Shown here: positions 25,506 through 35,241 of the stretch, piece by piece
Position numbering within the stretch: the first letter of the stretch is position 1
Layout: every line of letters starts with the position of its first letter
Source of the DNA: Vicinamibacterales bacterium
Lineage (GTDB): Bacteria > Acidobacteriota > Vicinamibacteria > Vicinamibacterales > UBA2999
Assembly: GCA_041394705.1 (NCBI GenBank)
Contig: JAWKHS010000003.1
Coordinates: 620,001 to 684,000, forward strand
DNA: 64,000 nucleotides
Direction of reading: 5' to 3'
Notes under the pieces: generated by a model
Database searches by the model: none
Told to the model about the DNA's origin: nothing
Seen by the model: the letters and a program-made list of their open reading frames with translations, nothing else
Program-made: the position numbers and the translations under genes

Positions 25506-26615
25506 ATGACGCCGACGATCGCGGCGCTGCGCCGCTATGCCCTCGCCCGGAGCCTGGGCGCGCCGGCGTCGCTCGGGGCCGCCATCGAGCGCCTCGGCTT
25601 CGTCCAGGCCGATCCCATCCGCGCCCCCGCCCGCGCGCAGGATCTCATCCTGCGCCACCGTGTCCGCGGCTACCGCGCCGGCGATCTGGAGACCGCCTAC
25701 CCGGCGCTCGCGGTGGAGGAAGACTTCTTCGTCAACTACGGCTTTCTCCCGCGGGACGTCCAGGCCCTGATGCATCCGCGGCGCCTCGGCGCGTGGCCAC
25801 GGCCGGGGCGGGCCGTGGGCCTGCGCGTGCTCGCGTTCGTGCGGGAACGAGGTGAGGCCCATCCGCGCGACGTGGACGCGCACTTCGCCCACGGCGCCGT
25901 CACCAACTACTGGGGCGGCTCGTCGACCGCCACGACGCACGTCCTCGACCACCTGCACTACCGCGGCCATCTCCGGATCCTGCGGCGCGATCGCGGCATC
26001 CGCGTGTACGCGCCCCGCGCCGCGGCGCCCGCCGTCGAGCACGCCGCCGGACGGCGCGCCCGCGTCGACGCGCTCCTCGACGTCCTCGTCGCGCTCTACG
26101 CGCCGGTGCCGTCGCCCACGCTCGCCTGGCTCGTGAACCGCCTGCACGTGGCCGCGCCGCAGTGGAGGCGCGAGATCGGCGACGCCCGGACGCGGGCCGC
26201 CCGCCGGCTGGCCCACGCGACCGTGGACGGCGTCCTCTGGTACTGGCCGGCCGCCGACGATCCGGCGGCCGCGGAGCCGGCCGGGGATCGCGCGCGGCTG
26301 CTCGCGCCGTTCGACCCGATCGTCTGGGATCGGAAGCGGTTCGGACGCTTCTGGGACTGGGACTACCGCTTCGAGGCCTACACGCCCGCCGCGCGCCGCA
26401 AGTACGGCTACTACGCCCTGCCGCTCCTCTGGCGCGAGCGGGTGGTGGGATGGGCCAACCTCACCGTCGAGGACGGACGGCTGGCCACGGACCTCGGCTT
26501 CGTGGGCGGCCGGCCGCGCGATCGCGGGTTCTCGCGCGCGCTGGACGCCGAACTGGCCGCGATGGCCCGCTTCCTCGGCGTGTCGCCTCAGGCCGTGCCG
26601 AAGCGCACGGCGTAG
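25506..26615 (+). CDS. YcaQ/AlkZ-like DNA glycosylase (winged-helix, HTH_42)
   Basis: A 369-residue protein of the winged-helix interstrand-crosslink glycosylase family. The N-terminal segment RLGFVQADPIRAPARAQDLI holds a Q-A-D triad at 34-36, matching the QxD catalytic motif of YcaQ-type enzymes rather than the QxQ of AlkZ. Later conserved blocks are EEDFFVNYGFLP, HYRGHLRILRRDRGIRVYA (wing) and LLAPFDPIVWDRKRFGRFWD near the C-terminus. It would remove alkylated or crosslinked bases from DNA in the cytosol. Its 3' end overlaps the convergent BNR gene by 28 nt. Confidence 0.87.
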   Translation: MTPTIAALRRYALARSLGAPASLGAAIERLGFVQADPIRAPARAQDLILRHRVRGYRAGDLETAYPALAVEEDFFVNYGFLPRDVQALMHPRRLGAWPRPGRAVGLRVLAFVRERGEAHPRDVDAHFAHGAVTNYWGGSSTATTHVLDHLHYRGHLRILRRDRGIRVYAPRAAAPAVEHAAGRRARVDALLDVLVALYAPVPSPTLAWLVNRLHVAAPQWRREIGDARTRAARRLAHATVDGVLWYWPAADDPAAAEPAGDRARLLAPFDPIVWDRKRFGRFWDWDYRFEAYTPAARRKYGYYALPLLWRERVVGWANLTVEDGRLATDLGFVGGRPRDRGFSRALDAELAAMARFLGVSPQAVPKRTA

Positions 26616-27703
26616 ATCGGCGGCAGGCTGGCCGACAGCGTGCGCCACGAGTCGCCGCCGTCCGACGACAGCCACAGGCCGCCCGTCGTGGAGCCCATCG
26701 CCAGCACGTCGCCGGTGGCGTCGATGTCGAAGGCGTGCCGGTAGACGAGATCGTAGGAGGGGCGGGGCAGGCCGCGATCGAGCACGTCGAAGGTGGCGCC
26801 GCCGTCGGTGGTGCGGGACACCACCAGGCGTCCGTCGACCGGCACGCGCTTCTCGTCCTTCACGGCGGGCACGAACCACGCCGTGTCCGGCCGGCGCGGG
26901 TGCACGGCCACGGCGAAGCCGAAGCCCGAGGGCCTCGCCGCCGGGACGTCCGTCCACTGGCGGCCCCGGTCGCGCGACCGGAAGATGCCGCAGTGGTGCT
27001 GCGTCCAGACCGCGTCCGGATCGGCCGCGCACTGCACGATGCGGTGCGGATCCTGGATGACCGGATCGCCCTGGCGGTCGGGCGGCATGTAGTCGGCCCG
27101 CATGCCCGAGGCACGGCACGTCCAGGTGGCGCCGTCGTCCTCGCTGACCCAGGCCCCGCCGCAGGAGACGCCGATCATGACGTGACGGGCGTTGCGCGGA
27201 TCGACGAGCACCGAGTGCACGCCGGGCCAGTCGTAGCCGCCGCCGAACCACTGGGACCGGGACGGCTCGTCCCAGAGCCCCCGGCAGAGCGTCCACGTGG
27301 CGCCGCGGTCCTCGGACGTGAAGACACCGCCGGGCAGCGTGCCCGCCCACAGCCGGCCCGGCTGATCGGGGCCGCCGGCTTCCAGCGCCCACAGCATCTT
27401 CAGGGTCGGAAGCTCGGGCGTGGCCGCCGAGCCGTCGGGCCCCGGCGGCTTCGTGATCGGATCGAGGCCCGCGTAGGAGGGCACCGCCACCTCCTGCCAC
27501 GTCGCGCCCCGGTCGTCCGAGCGGTGGAGCTTCGATCCGAAGTGCCCGAGATTCAGCGATGCGTAGAGCGCGCCGTCGCGCTCGTCGTCCAGCACGTTGG
27601 CGACCGGATCGCCGAGGAAGCTCGGCGCATCGACGCGCCAGTCGTGCGCGGGATCGAGCCGGAACAGTCCCTTTCGCGTCGCCACCCACAGCGGCTGTGT
27701 CAT
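26588..27703 (-). CDS. BNR/Asp-box beta-propeller protein
   Basis: A 371-residue soluble beta-propeller. At least six Asp-box repeats are visible: SDDRGATW, SEDRGATW, SEDDGATW, SRDRGRQW, TTDGGATF and SSDGGDSW. It opens PLWVATRKGLFRLD with no signal peptide, so it is cytosolic. Such proteins are often labelled exo-sialidase, but the catalytic residues of sialidases are not recognisable, so an enzymatic role should not be assumed. Its ATG overlaps the stop of the MoaD/ThiS-like gene (ATGA), so the pair is translationally coupled and probably works together. Confidence 0.85.
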   Translation of the reverse strand: MTQPLWVATRKGLFRLDPAHDWRVDAPSFLGDPVANVLDDERDGALYASLNLGHFGSKLHRSDDRGATWQEVAVPSYAGLDPITKPPGPDGSAATPELPTLKMLWALEAGGPDQPGRLWAGTLPGGVFTSEDRGATWTLCRGLWDEPSRSQWFGGGYDWPGVHSVLVDPRNARHVMIGVSCGGAWVSEDDGATWTCRASGMRADYMPPDRQGDPVIQDPHRIVQCAADPDAVWTQHHCGIFRSRDRGRQWTDVPAARPSGFGFAVAVHPRRPDTAWFVPAVKDEKRVPVDGRLVVSRTTDGGATFDVLDRGLPRPSYDLVYRHAFDIDATGDVLAMGSTTGGLWLSSDGGDSWRTLSASLPPIYAVRFGTA

Positions 27704-27987
27704 GTGCGTGCTCCCGGTGCGCCCCCGGAGAGGGCCTGCAGGACGTAGATCTCGTCGTCGGGGCCGACCGCGTCGCTCAGCCCGTCGCGATCGACCAGCG
27801 TCGCGTCGCCGACGAACACCGTGACGTGCTTGCGCAGGCGTCCGTGCTCGTCGAGGATGTAGCCCCTGAGCCGGGGATTCGCGGTGAAGACCGCCTCCAG
27901 CGCCTGCCGCACCGTGACCCCGTCGACGACGCGCGGCGGAGCGTCGAGGAACCGTTGCAGCTGGGGCGTGAAGGCGACACGCGGCAT
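27700..27987 (-). CDS. MoaD/ThiS-like small sulfur-carrier protein
   Basis: A 95-residue beta-grasp protein. Features are VTVRQALEAVFTANPRLRGY, then HVTVFVGDATLVDRDGL and the C-terminal VGPDDEIYVLQALSGG. In MoaD and ThiS the diglycine is the last pair of residues and receives sulfur. Here APGART follows it, so processing would be needed, or the protein is not a sulfur carrier. No adenylating enzyme (MoeB/ThiF) is nearby. It overlaps the BNR gene by 4 nt. The start at 27987 gives a normal family length. Confidence 0.8.
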   Translation of the reverse strand: MPRVAFTPQLQRFLDAPPRVVDGVTVRQALEAVFTANPRLRGYILDEHGRLRKHVTVFVGDATLVDRDGLSDAVGPDDEIYVLQALSGGAPGART

Positions 27988-28081
27988 GGGCGGTCCGACC
28001 GTCGAGTCTACCAGCGGCCGCGCGATCGGGCCGCCGGTTCGTCCCAGCCACCGGATCGATGGCGGCGTCGGCCAGCCCGGA

Positions 28082-28087
28082 TATGAT
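28082..28087 (+). promoter_or_regulatory. -10 box for the DUF1028 gene
   Basis: TATGAT ends 8 nt before the ATG at 28096, with no Shine-Dalgarno. It lies in the divergent gap between the MoaD-like gene and DUF1028. The predicted transcript starts within about 2 nt of the start codon. Confidence 0.5.
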
Positions 28088-28095
28088 GGCGCGCC

Positions 28096-28941
28096 ATGCG
28101 ACGCCTGATCCTCGCCCTCGCGCTCCTCGCCGCCTGCCCTCCGTCGGCCCACGCCACCTGGTCGGTCATCGCCGTGGACAGGGCCACCGGCCGGGTCGTC
28201 ATCGCGTCCGCGACGTGCGTCGATCGCGACGACCAGTTCCTGATGGGCGTTCAGGCCGTGGTCGTGCCGGGCAAGGGCGTGGCGGCGTGTCAGGCCGGCG
28301 TGGACGGCACGCATCAGAACCAGATGCTCGTGTTCCGCGAGCTCCAGAAGGGCACCGACCCGGCGGCCATCATCGAGCTCCTCAGCGTGGACCCCGCGTT
28401 CCAGAGCCGCCAGTTCGGCATCCTCGACCTGCAGGGGCGCCACGCGGGCCACTCCGGGCTCTCCAACGGCTACGTCTCCCAGGACGTGCAGGGCCAGGTG
28501 CCGGGCACGGAGATCTTCTACTCCATCCAGGGCAACATCCTGCGCCCCGGCAGCGTCGTGCCCAACGCCGTGCAGGCGTTCCTGAAGACGTCGGGGGCGT
28601 TGACCGACCGCGTCATGGCCGCGATGGAGGCCGCCGACGGCTCCGGCGGCGACAGCCGGTGCGTGTGCCCGCCGTGGCCGACCGATGGCTCGCGGCCCGC
28701 GGTGCCCTGCGACGGCAGGACGGCGCACGTCGCCTACATCCTGATGGCCGAGCCCACCGACACGAACGGCGCCTCCCACAACGACGGCCACTACACGATG
28801 TACCTCACCGTGTCGCAGCCGGGCCCGGAGAAGGGGCCGAACCAGATCAAGGCCGGGGTGGGGGAGAACCTGAACCCCGTGAAGACGCTCAGACTGCGCT
28901 ACGACGCCTGGCGACGGACGCAGCCCGCGTCCTTCAAGTAG
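28096..28941 (+). CDS. DUF1028-family secreted protein
   Basis: A 281-residue exported protein. After the signal peptide (LILALALLAACPPSAHA) the mature protein opens TWSVIAVDRATGRVVIASAT, the DUF1028 pattern. This family has an Ntn-hydrolase-like fold whose first mature Thr/Ser could be catalytic; here the mature N-terminal residue would be Thr, which fits. VPGKGVAACQAG and LDLQGRHAGHSG are further conserved blocks. The C-terminal part has CVCPPWP and HNDGHYTMYLT. It is 9 nt upstream of the PEBP gene and co-transcribed. The substrate is unknown. Confidence 0.87.
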   Translation: MRRLILALALLAACPPSAHATWSVIAVDRATGRVVIASATCVDRDDQFLMGVQAVVVPGKGVAACQAGVDGTHQNQMLVFRELQKGTDPAAIIELLSVDPAFQSRQFGILDLQGRHAGHSGLSNGYVSQDVQGQVPGTEIFYSIQGNILRPGSVVPNAVQAFLKTSGALTDRVMAAMEAADGSGGDSRCVCPPWPTDGSRPAVPCDGRTAHVAYILMAEPTDTNGASHNDGHYTMYLTVSQPGPEKGPNQIKAGVGENLNPVKTLRLRYDAWRRTQPASFK

Positions 28942-28950
28942 GACGCCGCC

Positions 28951-29607
28951 ATGACCCCGCGTCTCATCCGTCTCGTCTGCGCGGTCCTCGTTCTGGTCGG
29001 GGCGCCCGCCGCCTGGGCCCAGCCGCAGCCGCCCCAGGCCCCGCCGGCGGGGCGTCCTCGGGCCGTCGAGGTGATGACCCTCGAGTCGCCGTCATGGCCC
29101 GATGGCGGGCTGATGCCGGCCCGCCATGCCCAGACGGGCCGCGATGTGTCCCCGCCCTTGCGGTGGTCGGGAGCGCCTGAGGGCACCGTGAGCTTCGTGC
29201 TGGTCGTGCACGACGTCGATCAGGTCGCGGCCGGCGGCGGCGACGACCTCCTGCACTGGCTGGTCTGGAACATCCCGGCGTCGGCCGGCTCGCTGGCGGA
29301 AGGGATGGCGCAGGGCAACGCCCTGGTGCCGCCGCAGGGGGGCGGCGGGGGCGGACGCCCGAGGATTCCCACGGACGGGCCCCGCCAGATCAGTGCGAGC
29401 GGCCCGTACTATAGGGGACCGGCCGCGCCGGCCTCCGGGCCCCTCCACCACTACCTCTTCGAGCTGCTGGCCCTCGACACCTGGCTCGACGTGCCCGCCG
29501 TCGGGCAGTCACCGGCGGCCACGCGGGCCGCGGTCCTCGCCGCCGCGGCCGGCCACGTCCGGGGCAAGGGCGTCCTGACGGGCCGCTACCGCCGGCCCGC
29601 CCCGTAG
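28951..29607 (+). CDS. Secreted YbhB/YbcL-type PEBP protein
   Basis: A 218-residue phosphatidylethanolamine-binding-like protein. The signal peptide (LVCAVLVLVGAPAAWA) is followed by a Gln/Pro-rich stretch. Then come RDVSPPLRWSGAPEG and FVLVVHDVDQ (family ligand-site DPD variant), HWLVWNIP, and the second ligand motif GPLHHYLFELLALD. The Gly-rich loop after residue 110 is longer than usual. Bacterial members are thought to bind small ligands; no activity is established. It follows DUF1028 by 9 nt. Confidence 0.88.
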   Translation: MTPRLIRLVCAVLVLVGAPAAWAQPQPPQAPPAGRPRAVEVMTLESPSWPDGGLMPARHAQTGRDVSPPLRWSGAPEGTVSFVLVVHDVDQVAAGGGDDLLHWLVWNIPASAGSLAEGMAQGNALVPPQGGGGGGRPRIPTDGPRQISASGPYYRGPAAPASGPLHHYLFELLALDTWLDVPAVGQSPAATRAAVLAAAAGHVRGKGVLTGRYRRPAP

Positions 29608-29831
29608 CGTTCACACCGCCCGGCCACGGACGCGGGGGGCGCGGTCCCCACACCACGACGGCCCCGTTCAGGCCGTTCGGACGCTACGGATAAGCCTGCC
29701 TTTGTTCGGGTTAAGGCTTGACCTCGATGGACCGCGCCGCGGCGGCGGTGCTACAGTCCCCGCTCCGTTCCGCCAGCCCGAGTGTGTCCCTCGGCGCATC
29801 AGCGGCGCGTGGCTTCCTGGAGGGTATCGAA
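29608..29831. other. Intergenic region before the TonB receptor
   Basis: It contains an 8-bp inverted repeat, CCGTAGCG at 29602-29609 (overlapping the PEBP stop) and CGCTACGG at 29682-29689, separated by 72 nt. It also has a less GC-rich stretch at 29690-29720. A TTGACC/TACAGT pair is too widely spaced (28 nt) to be a standard promoter. The receptor promoter should be here but is not identified. Confidence 0.35.
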
Positions 29832-32657
29832 ATGACTGCATTCCGCAGGGGGATGTGGCTGGCGCTGCTGGCCGTGCTCCACCTGGCCCAGCCCACCCTG
29901 GCGCAGATCGAACAGGCGCGCCTGGTCGGCACCGTGACCGACGCGCAGGGGGCCGTGCTCCCCGGCGTGACGGTGACCGCGCAGTCGCCGGCGCTCATCG
30001 GCGGACAGACGACGGTGACCGAAGCGGACGGGCGCTTCCGCTTCCCGGCGCTCCCCGGCGGCGTCTACACCGTGACGTTCGAGCTGACGGGCTTCCAGAC
30101 CGTGAAGCGCGAGGGCATCGTGCTCCGCCTGGGCGCCACCCTGACGGTGGACGGGCAACTGCCGGTGGCGACCCTGCAGGAGACGGTGACCGTGACGGGT
30201 GAGTCGCCGGTGGTGGACCTGACGACGACCGCGGTCGGCGCGACGTTCGACGCGGCGAAGCTGACGGGGATTCCGACGGCCACCGACATGTGGTCGGTGC
30301 TGGCGCAGTCGCCGGGCGTGCGGATGCAGGGGTACGACGTGGGCGGCAGCCACAAGAGCCAGGCGCTCGGCTACGAGGGCTTCGGGGTGCGCGGGCAGAG
30401 CCAGTTCACGATCGACGGCATCCAGTCGGAAGGCAACTATCCGAACGCGCTGTCGATGGAGGAGATCGCGGTGAGCGCGGCGGGCGGCGACGTGGAGATC
30501 AACAGCCCGGGCGCGGCCATCGCGCTGACGATCAAGAGCGGCGGCAACGCGTTCCACGGCCTGAACAACACGTCGTGGCAACCCGAGAGCTTCTCGTCGA
30601 ACAACGTGGACGGCGCGACCAGCAAGCGCGGGTTCACGGGCAACCCGAACCTCCTGTACGTGGAGACGCACCACGACATCGGCGGCCCGATCAAGCGGGA
30701 CAAGCTGTGGTTCTTCTTCGCCTACAACTACTTCCGTATCAACAAGGTCGTGTCCGGCATCTCGCGGGACGTCGCCACGGACCTGGGGATCTTCCACGAG
30801 GTCCCCGTGAAGCTGACCTACAAGATGACCGGGAACGACACGTTCCAGGCGCACTACCAGTGGGGCTACAAGTACAAGCCGCTGCGCGGCCTGTCGGCCA
30901 CGACCCCGAAGGAATCGGTGCTCGAGCAGGACAGCCCCTACTGGACCTACAAGGCCCAGTGGCAGCGCGTGTGGTCGAACCGCCTCTTCACCGACGTCCG
31001 CTACGGCGTGCACGGCTTCGACTGGCCCATGCAGCCGAACGTGCCCTTCACCGAGAGTCCGCCCCGGCTGGACACGGGCACCAACATCAACAGCGGCGCC
31101 GGCTGGGATGCCTTCGACAACAAGCCGTTCCGGCCGCAGGGGCTGCTGACGGCCACGTACTACCTGCCGACGGGAAGCGCCGGCAGCCACGACCTGAAGT
31201 TCGGCGGCGGCTACGTGATGGACATCGAGCGCACCGTCATCAACGGGAACTCGGGCCCGATCCGGTACCGTGACCGCAACGGGCTCACCGACGAGATCGA
31301 GCTCGTGGACGTCGGCAGCCGTGACACGCTGTACGACAGCTGGACGGGTCCGGACAACCGCAACCGGATCATCACGATGTTCCTGCAGGACCGCTGGAGC
31401 CCGACGGCGAACCTGACGTTCCTCGCCGGCGTCCGCTACGACCAGCAGCGGGGCTCCTACGAGCCCGGCCAGCGCGCGCCCGTGCTGAGCGACGTCTTCC
31501 CGACCCGCTCGACCGAGGGCCGGACGTTCAAGACCAAGCACAACGTCGCGCCGCGTCTCGGCGTGAACTACGCCTTCGGCGAGGGGAAGACCGTCGTCAA
31601 GGCGTTCTGGGGCCGCTTCTACAACGAGCTCGGGACGGTGCTGGCCAACAACAGCAACCCGGGCGGCGAGAACTACCGCATTTACAAGTTCAACGACCTG
31701 AACGGCAACCGCCTCTACGACGACCTCGCCGAACTCGGCACGTTCGTGTCGGCCCGGGGTGGCATCTCCACCGTGATCGACGAGAACTTCAAGGCGCCGT
31801 ACGCCGACGAGATCAGCAGCGCGCTCGAGCACCAGTTCTGGGGCGAGTCGTCGGTGCGGCTGGCCTACGTCCGGAAGATGGTGCGCAACGATATCGGCGT
31901 CACCAACGCCGCCCGGCTCGGGCAGTACACGGTGCCGCGGACGGTGAACGTCAACCTCCAGGAATTCGGCGTCGGCGTCACGGGCACGCAGGCCTTCACG
32001 GTGTTCGACATCCCGGACTCGCTGCGGGGCGTGGTGCAGAACGTGTACGGCAACTGGCCGGACGCGAGCTACAACTACGACACGATCCAGCTCGGGTTCA
32101 ACAAGCGGTGGCCCGGCGGATTCTTCCTGCAGTCCAGCTTCGACTACCAGTGGCGCGACGAGCTGCGCGGTGGCAACGGCGCGGCCACGATCAGCGCCAC
32201 GACGAGCCCGCTCAACACCGATCCGCTGGGCGTCGGCTTCTTCCAGAACGTGCGGCCCGAGGTGTCGAACCGCCAGTCCACGACGAACTGGTCGGCGCGC
32301 CTCGCCGGGCGGTATGCGTTCAAGTACGACATCGGCGTGGGCGTGAATTTCCGCTATCAGAGCGGCTACGGCTACACCCGCATCGTCTCCACGAGCCTGC
32401 CGAACGCGGGCACCGTCAACTTCTTCTACGACAACCTGGACAACCAGTACTCGGACGCGGTGCCGATTCTCGATCTCCGGATCGACAAGGCCGTCCGGGT
32501 GGGCGGCCGCCGGCTGGCGGTGATGCTGGATGCCTACAACCTCACCAACGGCAACCCCGTGTCGAACTTCAACACCGTCAACGGCACGCAGTACAACCGC
32601 ATCATCGCCACCCTCGACCCGCGCGTGGTCCAGGTGGCGTTCCGCTTCGAGTTCTGA
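29832..32657 (+). CDS. Oar-like TonB-dependent outer-membrane receptor
   Basis: A 941-residue outer-membrane protein. The ATG has GGAGG 8 nt upstream and starts a signal peptide (WLALLAVLHLAQPTLAQ). Residues about 30-120 form a carboxypeptidase-regulatory-like domain (ARLVGTVTDAQGAVLPGVTV, EADGRFRFPALPGGVYTVTF). A plug domain follows (VRMQGYDVGGSHKSQALGYE, FTIDGIQSEGNYPNALSMEE) and then a long beta-barrel ending VVQVAFRFEF with C-terminal aromatic Phe. Acidobacteria carry many such receptors, thought to import oligosaccharides or peptides with TonB energy. No regulator or SusD-like partner is adjacent, so the ligand cannot be told. A terminator follows. Confidence 0.9.
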   Translation: MTAFRRGMWLALLAVLHLAQPTLAQIEQARLVGTVTDAQGAVLPGVTVTAQSPALIGGQTTVTEADGRFRFPALPGGVYTVTFELTGFQTVKREGIVLRLGATLTVDGQLPVATLQETVTVTGESPVVDLTTTAVGATFDAAKLTGIPTATDMWSVLAQSPGVRMQGYDVGGSHKSQALGYEGFGVRGQSQFTIDGIQSEGNYPNALSMEEIAVSAAGGDVEINSPGAAIALTIKSGGNAFHGLNNTSWQPESFSSNNVDGATSKRGFTGNPNLLYVETHHDIGGPIKRDKLWFFFAYNYFRINKVVSGISRDVATDLGIFHEVPVKLTYKMTGNDTFQAHYQWGYKYKPLRGLSATTPKESVLEQDSPYWTYKAQWQRVWSNRLFTDVRYGVHGFDWPMQPNVPFTESPPRLDTGTNINSGAGWDAFDNKPFRPQGLLTATYYLPTGSAGSHDLKFGGGYVMDIERTVINGNSGPIRYRDRNGLTDEIELVDVGSRDTLYDSWTGPDNRNRIITMFLQDRWSPTANLTFLAGVRYDQQRGSYEPGQRAPVLSDVFPTRSTEGRTFKTKHNVAPRLGVNYAFGEGKTVVKAFWGRFYNELGTVLANNSNPGGENYRIYKFNDLNGNRLYDDLAELGTFVSARGGISTVIDENFKAPYADEISSALEHQFWGESSVRLAYVRKMVRNDIGVTNAARLGQYTVPRTVNVNLQEFGVGVTGTQAFTVFDIPDSLRGVVQNVYGNWPDASYNYDTIQLGFNKRWPGGFFLQSSFDYQWRDELRGGNGAATISATTSPLNTDPLGVGFFQNVRPEVSNRQSTTNWSARLAGRYAFKYDIGVGVNFRYQSGYGYTRIVSTSLPNAGTVNFFYDNLDNQYSDAVPILDLRIDKAVRVGGRRLAVMLDAYNLTNGNPVSNFNTVNGTQYNRIIATLDPRVVQVAFRFEF

Positions 32658-32721
32658 GGCACGCCGGGGAGGCACCGGGGACCTGGCACCAGGGACCCGG
32701 GCCGTCCCACCGTGACGCTGT

Positions 32722-32752
32722 GGGCGGGTCCGCCAGGGCCCGCCCTTCGTTT
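32722..32752 (+). terminator. Terminator after the TonB receptor
   Basis: GGGCGGG pairs perfectly with CCCGCCC, extended by two more pairs (one G-T), with a 6-nt loop and a TTCGTTTA tail. It lies 65 nt past the receptor stop and separates that gene from cassette 2. Confidence 0.65.
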
Positions 32753-32781
32753 ATCCTGTGCGGACGGAGACAGACGGCCCC

Positions 32782-35229
32782 ATGACGACACGCCTCTTGG
32801 CCGCGGTCGGGTTGGTACTCGCGGGAACGCCATGCTGGGCGCAGGGGGGGGCGCCGGCGCCCCTCGCCTCGCATCCGGCGGCCGGCGACCCGCAGGCCGT
32901 CGTCGACCGGTACTGCGCCGGCTGTCACAACGACCGGAGGCGGTCCGGCGGATTCAGCTGGACCACCATCGATTTGGCGGATCCCGGCGCGACGCCGGTC
33001 GAGTCGGAGAAGGTCATCCGCCGCGTGCGGGCCGGCCTGATGCCGCCGGCCGGCGCGCCGCGTCCGGACCGCGAGACGCTGACGGCGCTCGCCGCGTCGA
33101 TGGAGGACGCCATCGACCGCAAGGCCGCCGCGGCGCCGTTCGCGGGAGCGCCCGAACTCCGCCGGCTGACGCGCACCGAGTACGCCAACTCGATACGGGC
33201 GCTGCTGGATCTCGACGTGGACGTGGCCGCGCTCCTGCCGCCCGATCAGCTCGGCCGCAACTTCGACAACATGGCCGAGGCGATGGCCATCACGCCCACG
33301 CTCGTCCAGGGCTACGTGCGCGCCGCCAGCTAGATCAGCCGGCAGGCCCTGGGCGATCCCGACGCCACGCCGGCCATGTCGATGTACACGGTGCCGAAGG
33401 TGGTCAACCAGATGCGCCACGTCGAAGGGGCCCCCTGGGGCACCCGCGGCGGCACGGCGGTCGTCCACACCTTCCCGGCCGACGGCGAGTACACCTTCCG
33501 CCTCGCGTTCTACTACGACTACCTCGAGACCCTGTTCGGCCAGAGCCTGCCGCCGAACCTGCAGGATCAGCAGATCGAGGTGTCGGTCGACGGCGCCCGC
33601 GTGGCCCTCTTCACGATCGACCCGAACGTGCCGGAGACGAAGAACCTCCTCACCACGCCGAAGATCGCGGTCACGGCCGGGCCGCACCGCGTCGCGGCGG
33701 CGTTCCTCGCCAAGTTCGACGGCCCCACCGAGGACGCGTTCCGCCAGGTCGAGCAGTCGATGATCGACATCAGCGCGGGCATTCCCGGCCTGGTCGCCCT
33801 GCCGCACCTGCTCTCGATGACGGTGGCCGGCCCCCACGTGGTGCAGGGCATGTCCGACACGCCCAGCCGCCGCCGCGTGTTCCTGTGCCGGCCCGCCGCC
33901 GGCGCCGACGAGATGCCGTGCGCGCAGCGCATCGTCACGGCCCTGGCGCGCCGGGCCTACCGGCGCGCGCCCACGGCGGCCGACACCGAGATGCTGATGG
34001 GCTACTACAAGGAAGGCCGGCAGGGCGGCGATTTCGAGAGCGGCATCCGGCTGGCGCTGCAGGCCATCATCGCGAACCCCAAGTTCGTCTTCCGCTTCGA
34101 GCGGCCCGCGCCGGCGGCGGCCCGCACCGCGGCCACGTACCGGATCACGGACGTCGAGCTCGCGACGCGGCTGTCGTATTTCCTGTGGAGCAGCGCGCCC
34201 GACGACCGCCTCCAGCGCCTCGCCGCGGCGGGCACCCTCAGCCAGCCGGCCACGCTCGAGCGCGAGGTGCGGCGGATGGTGGCCGACCCGCGGTCCCGGG
34301 CGCTGGCCGACAGCTTCGCCTTCCAGTGGCTGCGCCTGCAGAGCGTGAAGGAGGCGGATCCGGACGGCGGCCTCTACGGCAACTTCACGCGGAACCTCGG
34401 CCAGTCCATGACCGAGGAGACCACGCTGCTGTTCGACCTTCTCGTGCGCGAGGACCGCGGCCTGCTGGAACTGCTCACGGCCGACTACACCTACGTGGAC
34501 GAACTGCTGGCCAAGCACTACGGGATGCCCGGCGTGGCCGGGCGCACGTTCCGGAAGGTGCCCGTGACCGACCCGAACCGGCGCGGCGTGCTGGGGCAGG
34601 CGAGCGTGCTGACGCTGACCTCGCTCGCCACGCGCACCTCGCCCGTGATGCGCGGGAAGTACGTGATGGAAGTCCTGATGGGCGTGGCGCCGCCGGCGCC
34701 GCCGCCGAACGTGCCCCCGCTCATGGAGAACGTCGAGAACGAACAGGCGCTCTCGGTGCGGGAACGACTGGCGAAGCATCGCTCGAACGCGGCGTGCTCG
34801 GCCTGCCACAGCATGATGGACCCGATCGGGCTGGCGCTCGAGAACTTCGACGCCATCGGGAACTGGCGCGCCACCGACGCCGGCACCCGCGTGGACCCGA
34901 GCGGCCAGCTCTTCGACGGCACGCCGCTCGACGGCCCCGGCAGCCTGCGGGCGGCCCTCCTCAGCCGCCAGGACTCCTTCGTCCTCACCTTCACCGAGAA
35001 CCTCCTGAGCTACGGCCTCGGCCGCCTGCTCGACGCCCGCGACATGCCGACGGTGCGCGCGATCGTCCGCGACGCCGCGAAGACCGACTACCGGCTGTCC
35101 TCGTTCCTCATGGGCGTGGTCACGAGCGTGCCGTTCCAGCGGCGCCAGGTGGAAGCGCCCGCCAGCTCGGTGTCGGCCGAGCCTGGCGCGCGCGCGCCCC
35201 GCCCCGCCCCTCCCGGCGGACGGCAGTAG
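32782..35229 (+). pseudogene. DUF1592/DUF1588-type di-haem protein with in-frame TAG (cassette 2, first gene)
   Basis: Full-length frame of 816 codons, interrupted once by TAG at codon 184 (33331-33333). The N-terminal piece has a signal peptide, haem site CAGCH (45-49) and the DUF1587 region (LRRLTRTEYANSIRALLDLD). The frame goes on with ISRQALGDPDA and all later domains, including the second haem site CSACH. Paralogues read AADISR and AAEISR here, and the codon in cassette 3 is GAG, so one G-to-T change explains the stop. No other defect is seen in 1,850 nt downstream. This can be a recent nonsense mutation, a sequence error, or readthrough. An ATG at 33376 could start a truncated, signal-less product. 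Confidence 0.85.
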
Positions 35230-35241
35230 GAGGCCCGGACG

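Noticed and set aside
26588..27703. Sialidase activity for the BNR protein
   Set aside because: Asp-boxes define the fold only; the catalytic Arg triad, Tyr and Glu of sialidases could not be identified, and there is no signal peptide.
29718..29757. TTGACC and TACAGT as a promoter of the TonB receptor
   Set aside because: The spacing of 28 nt is far from the 16-18 nt needed for a sigma-70 type promoter.
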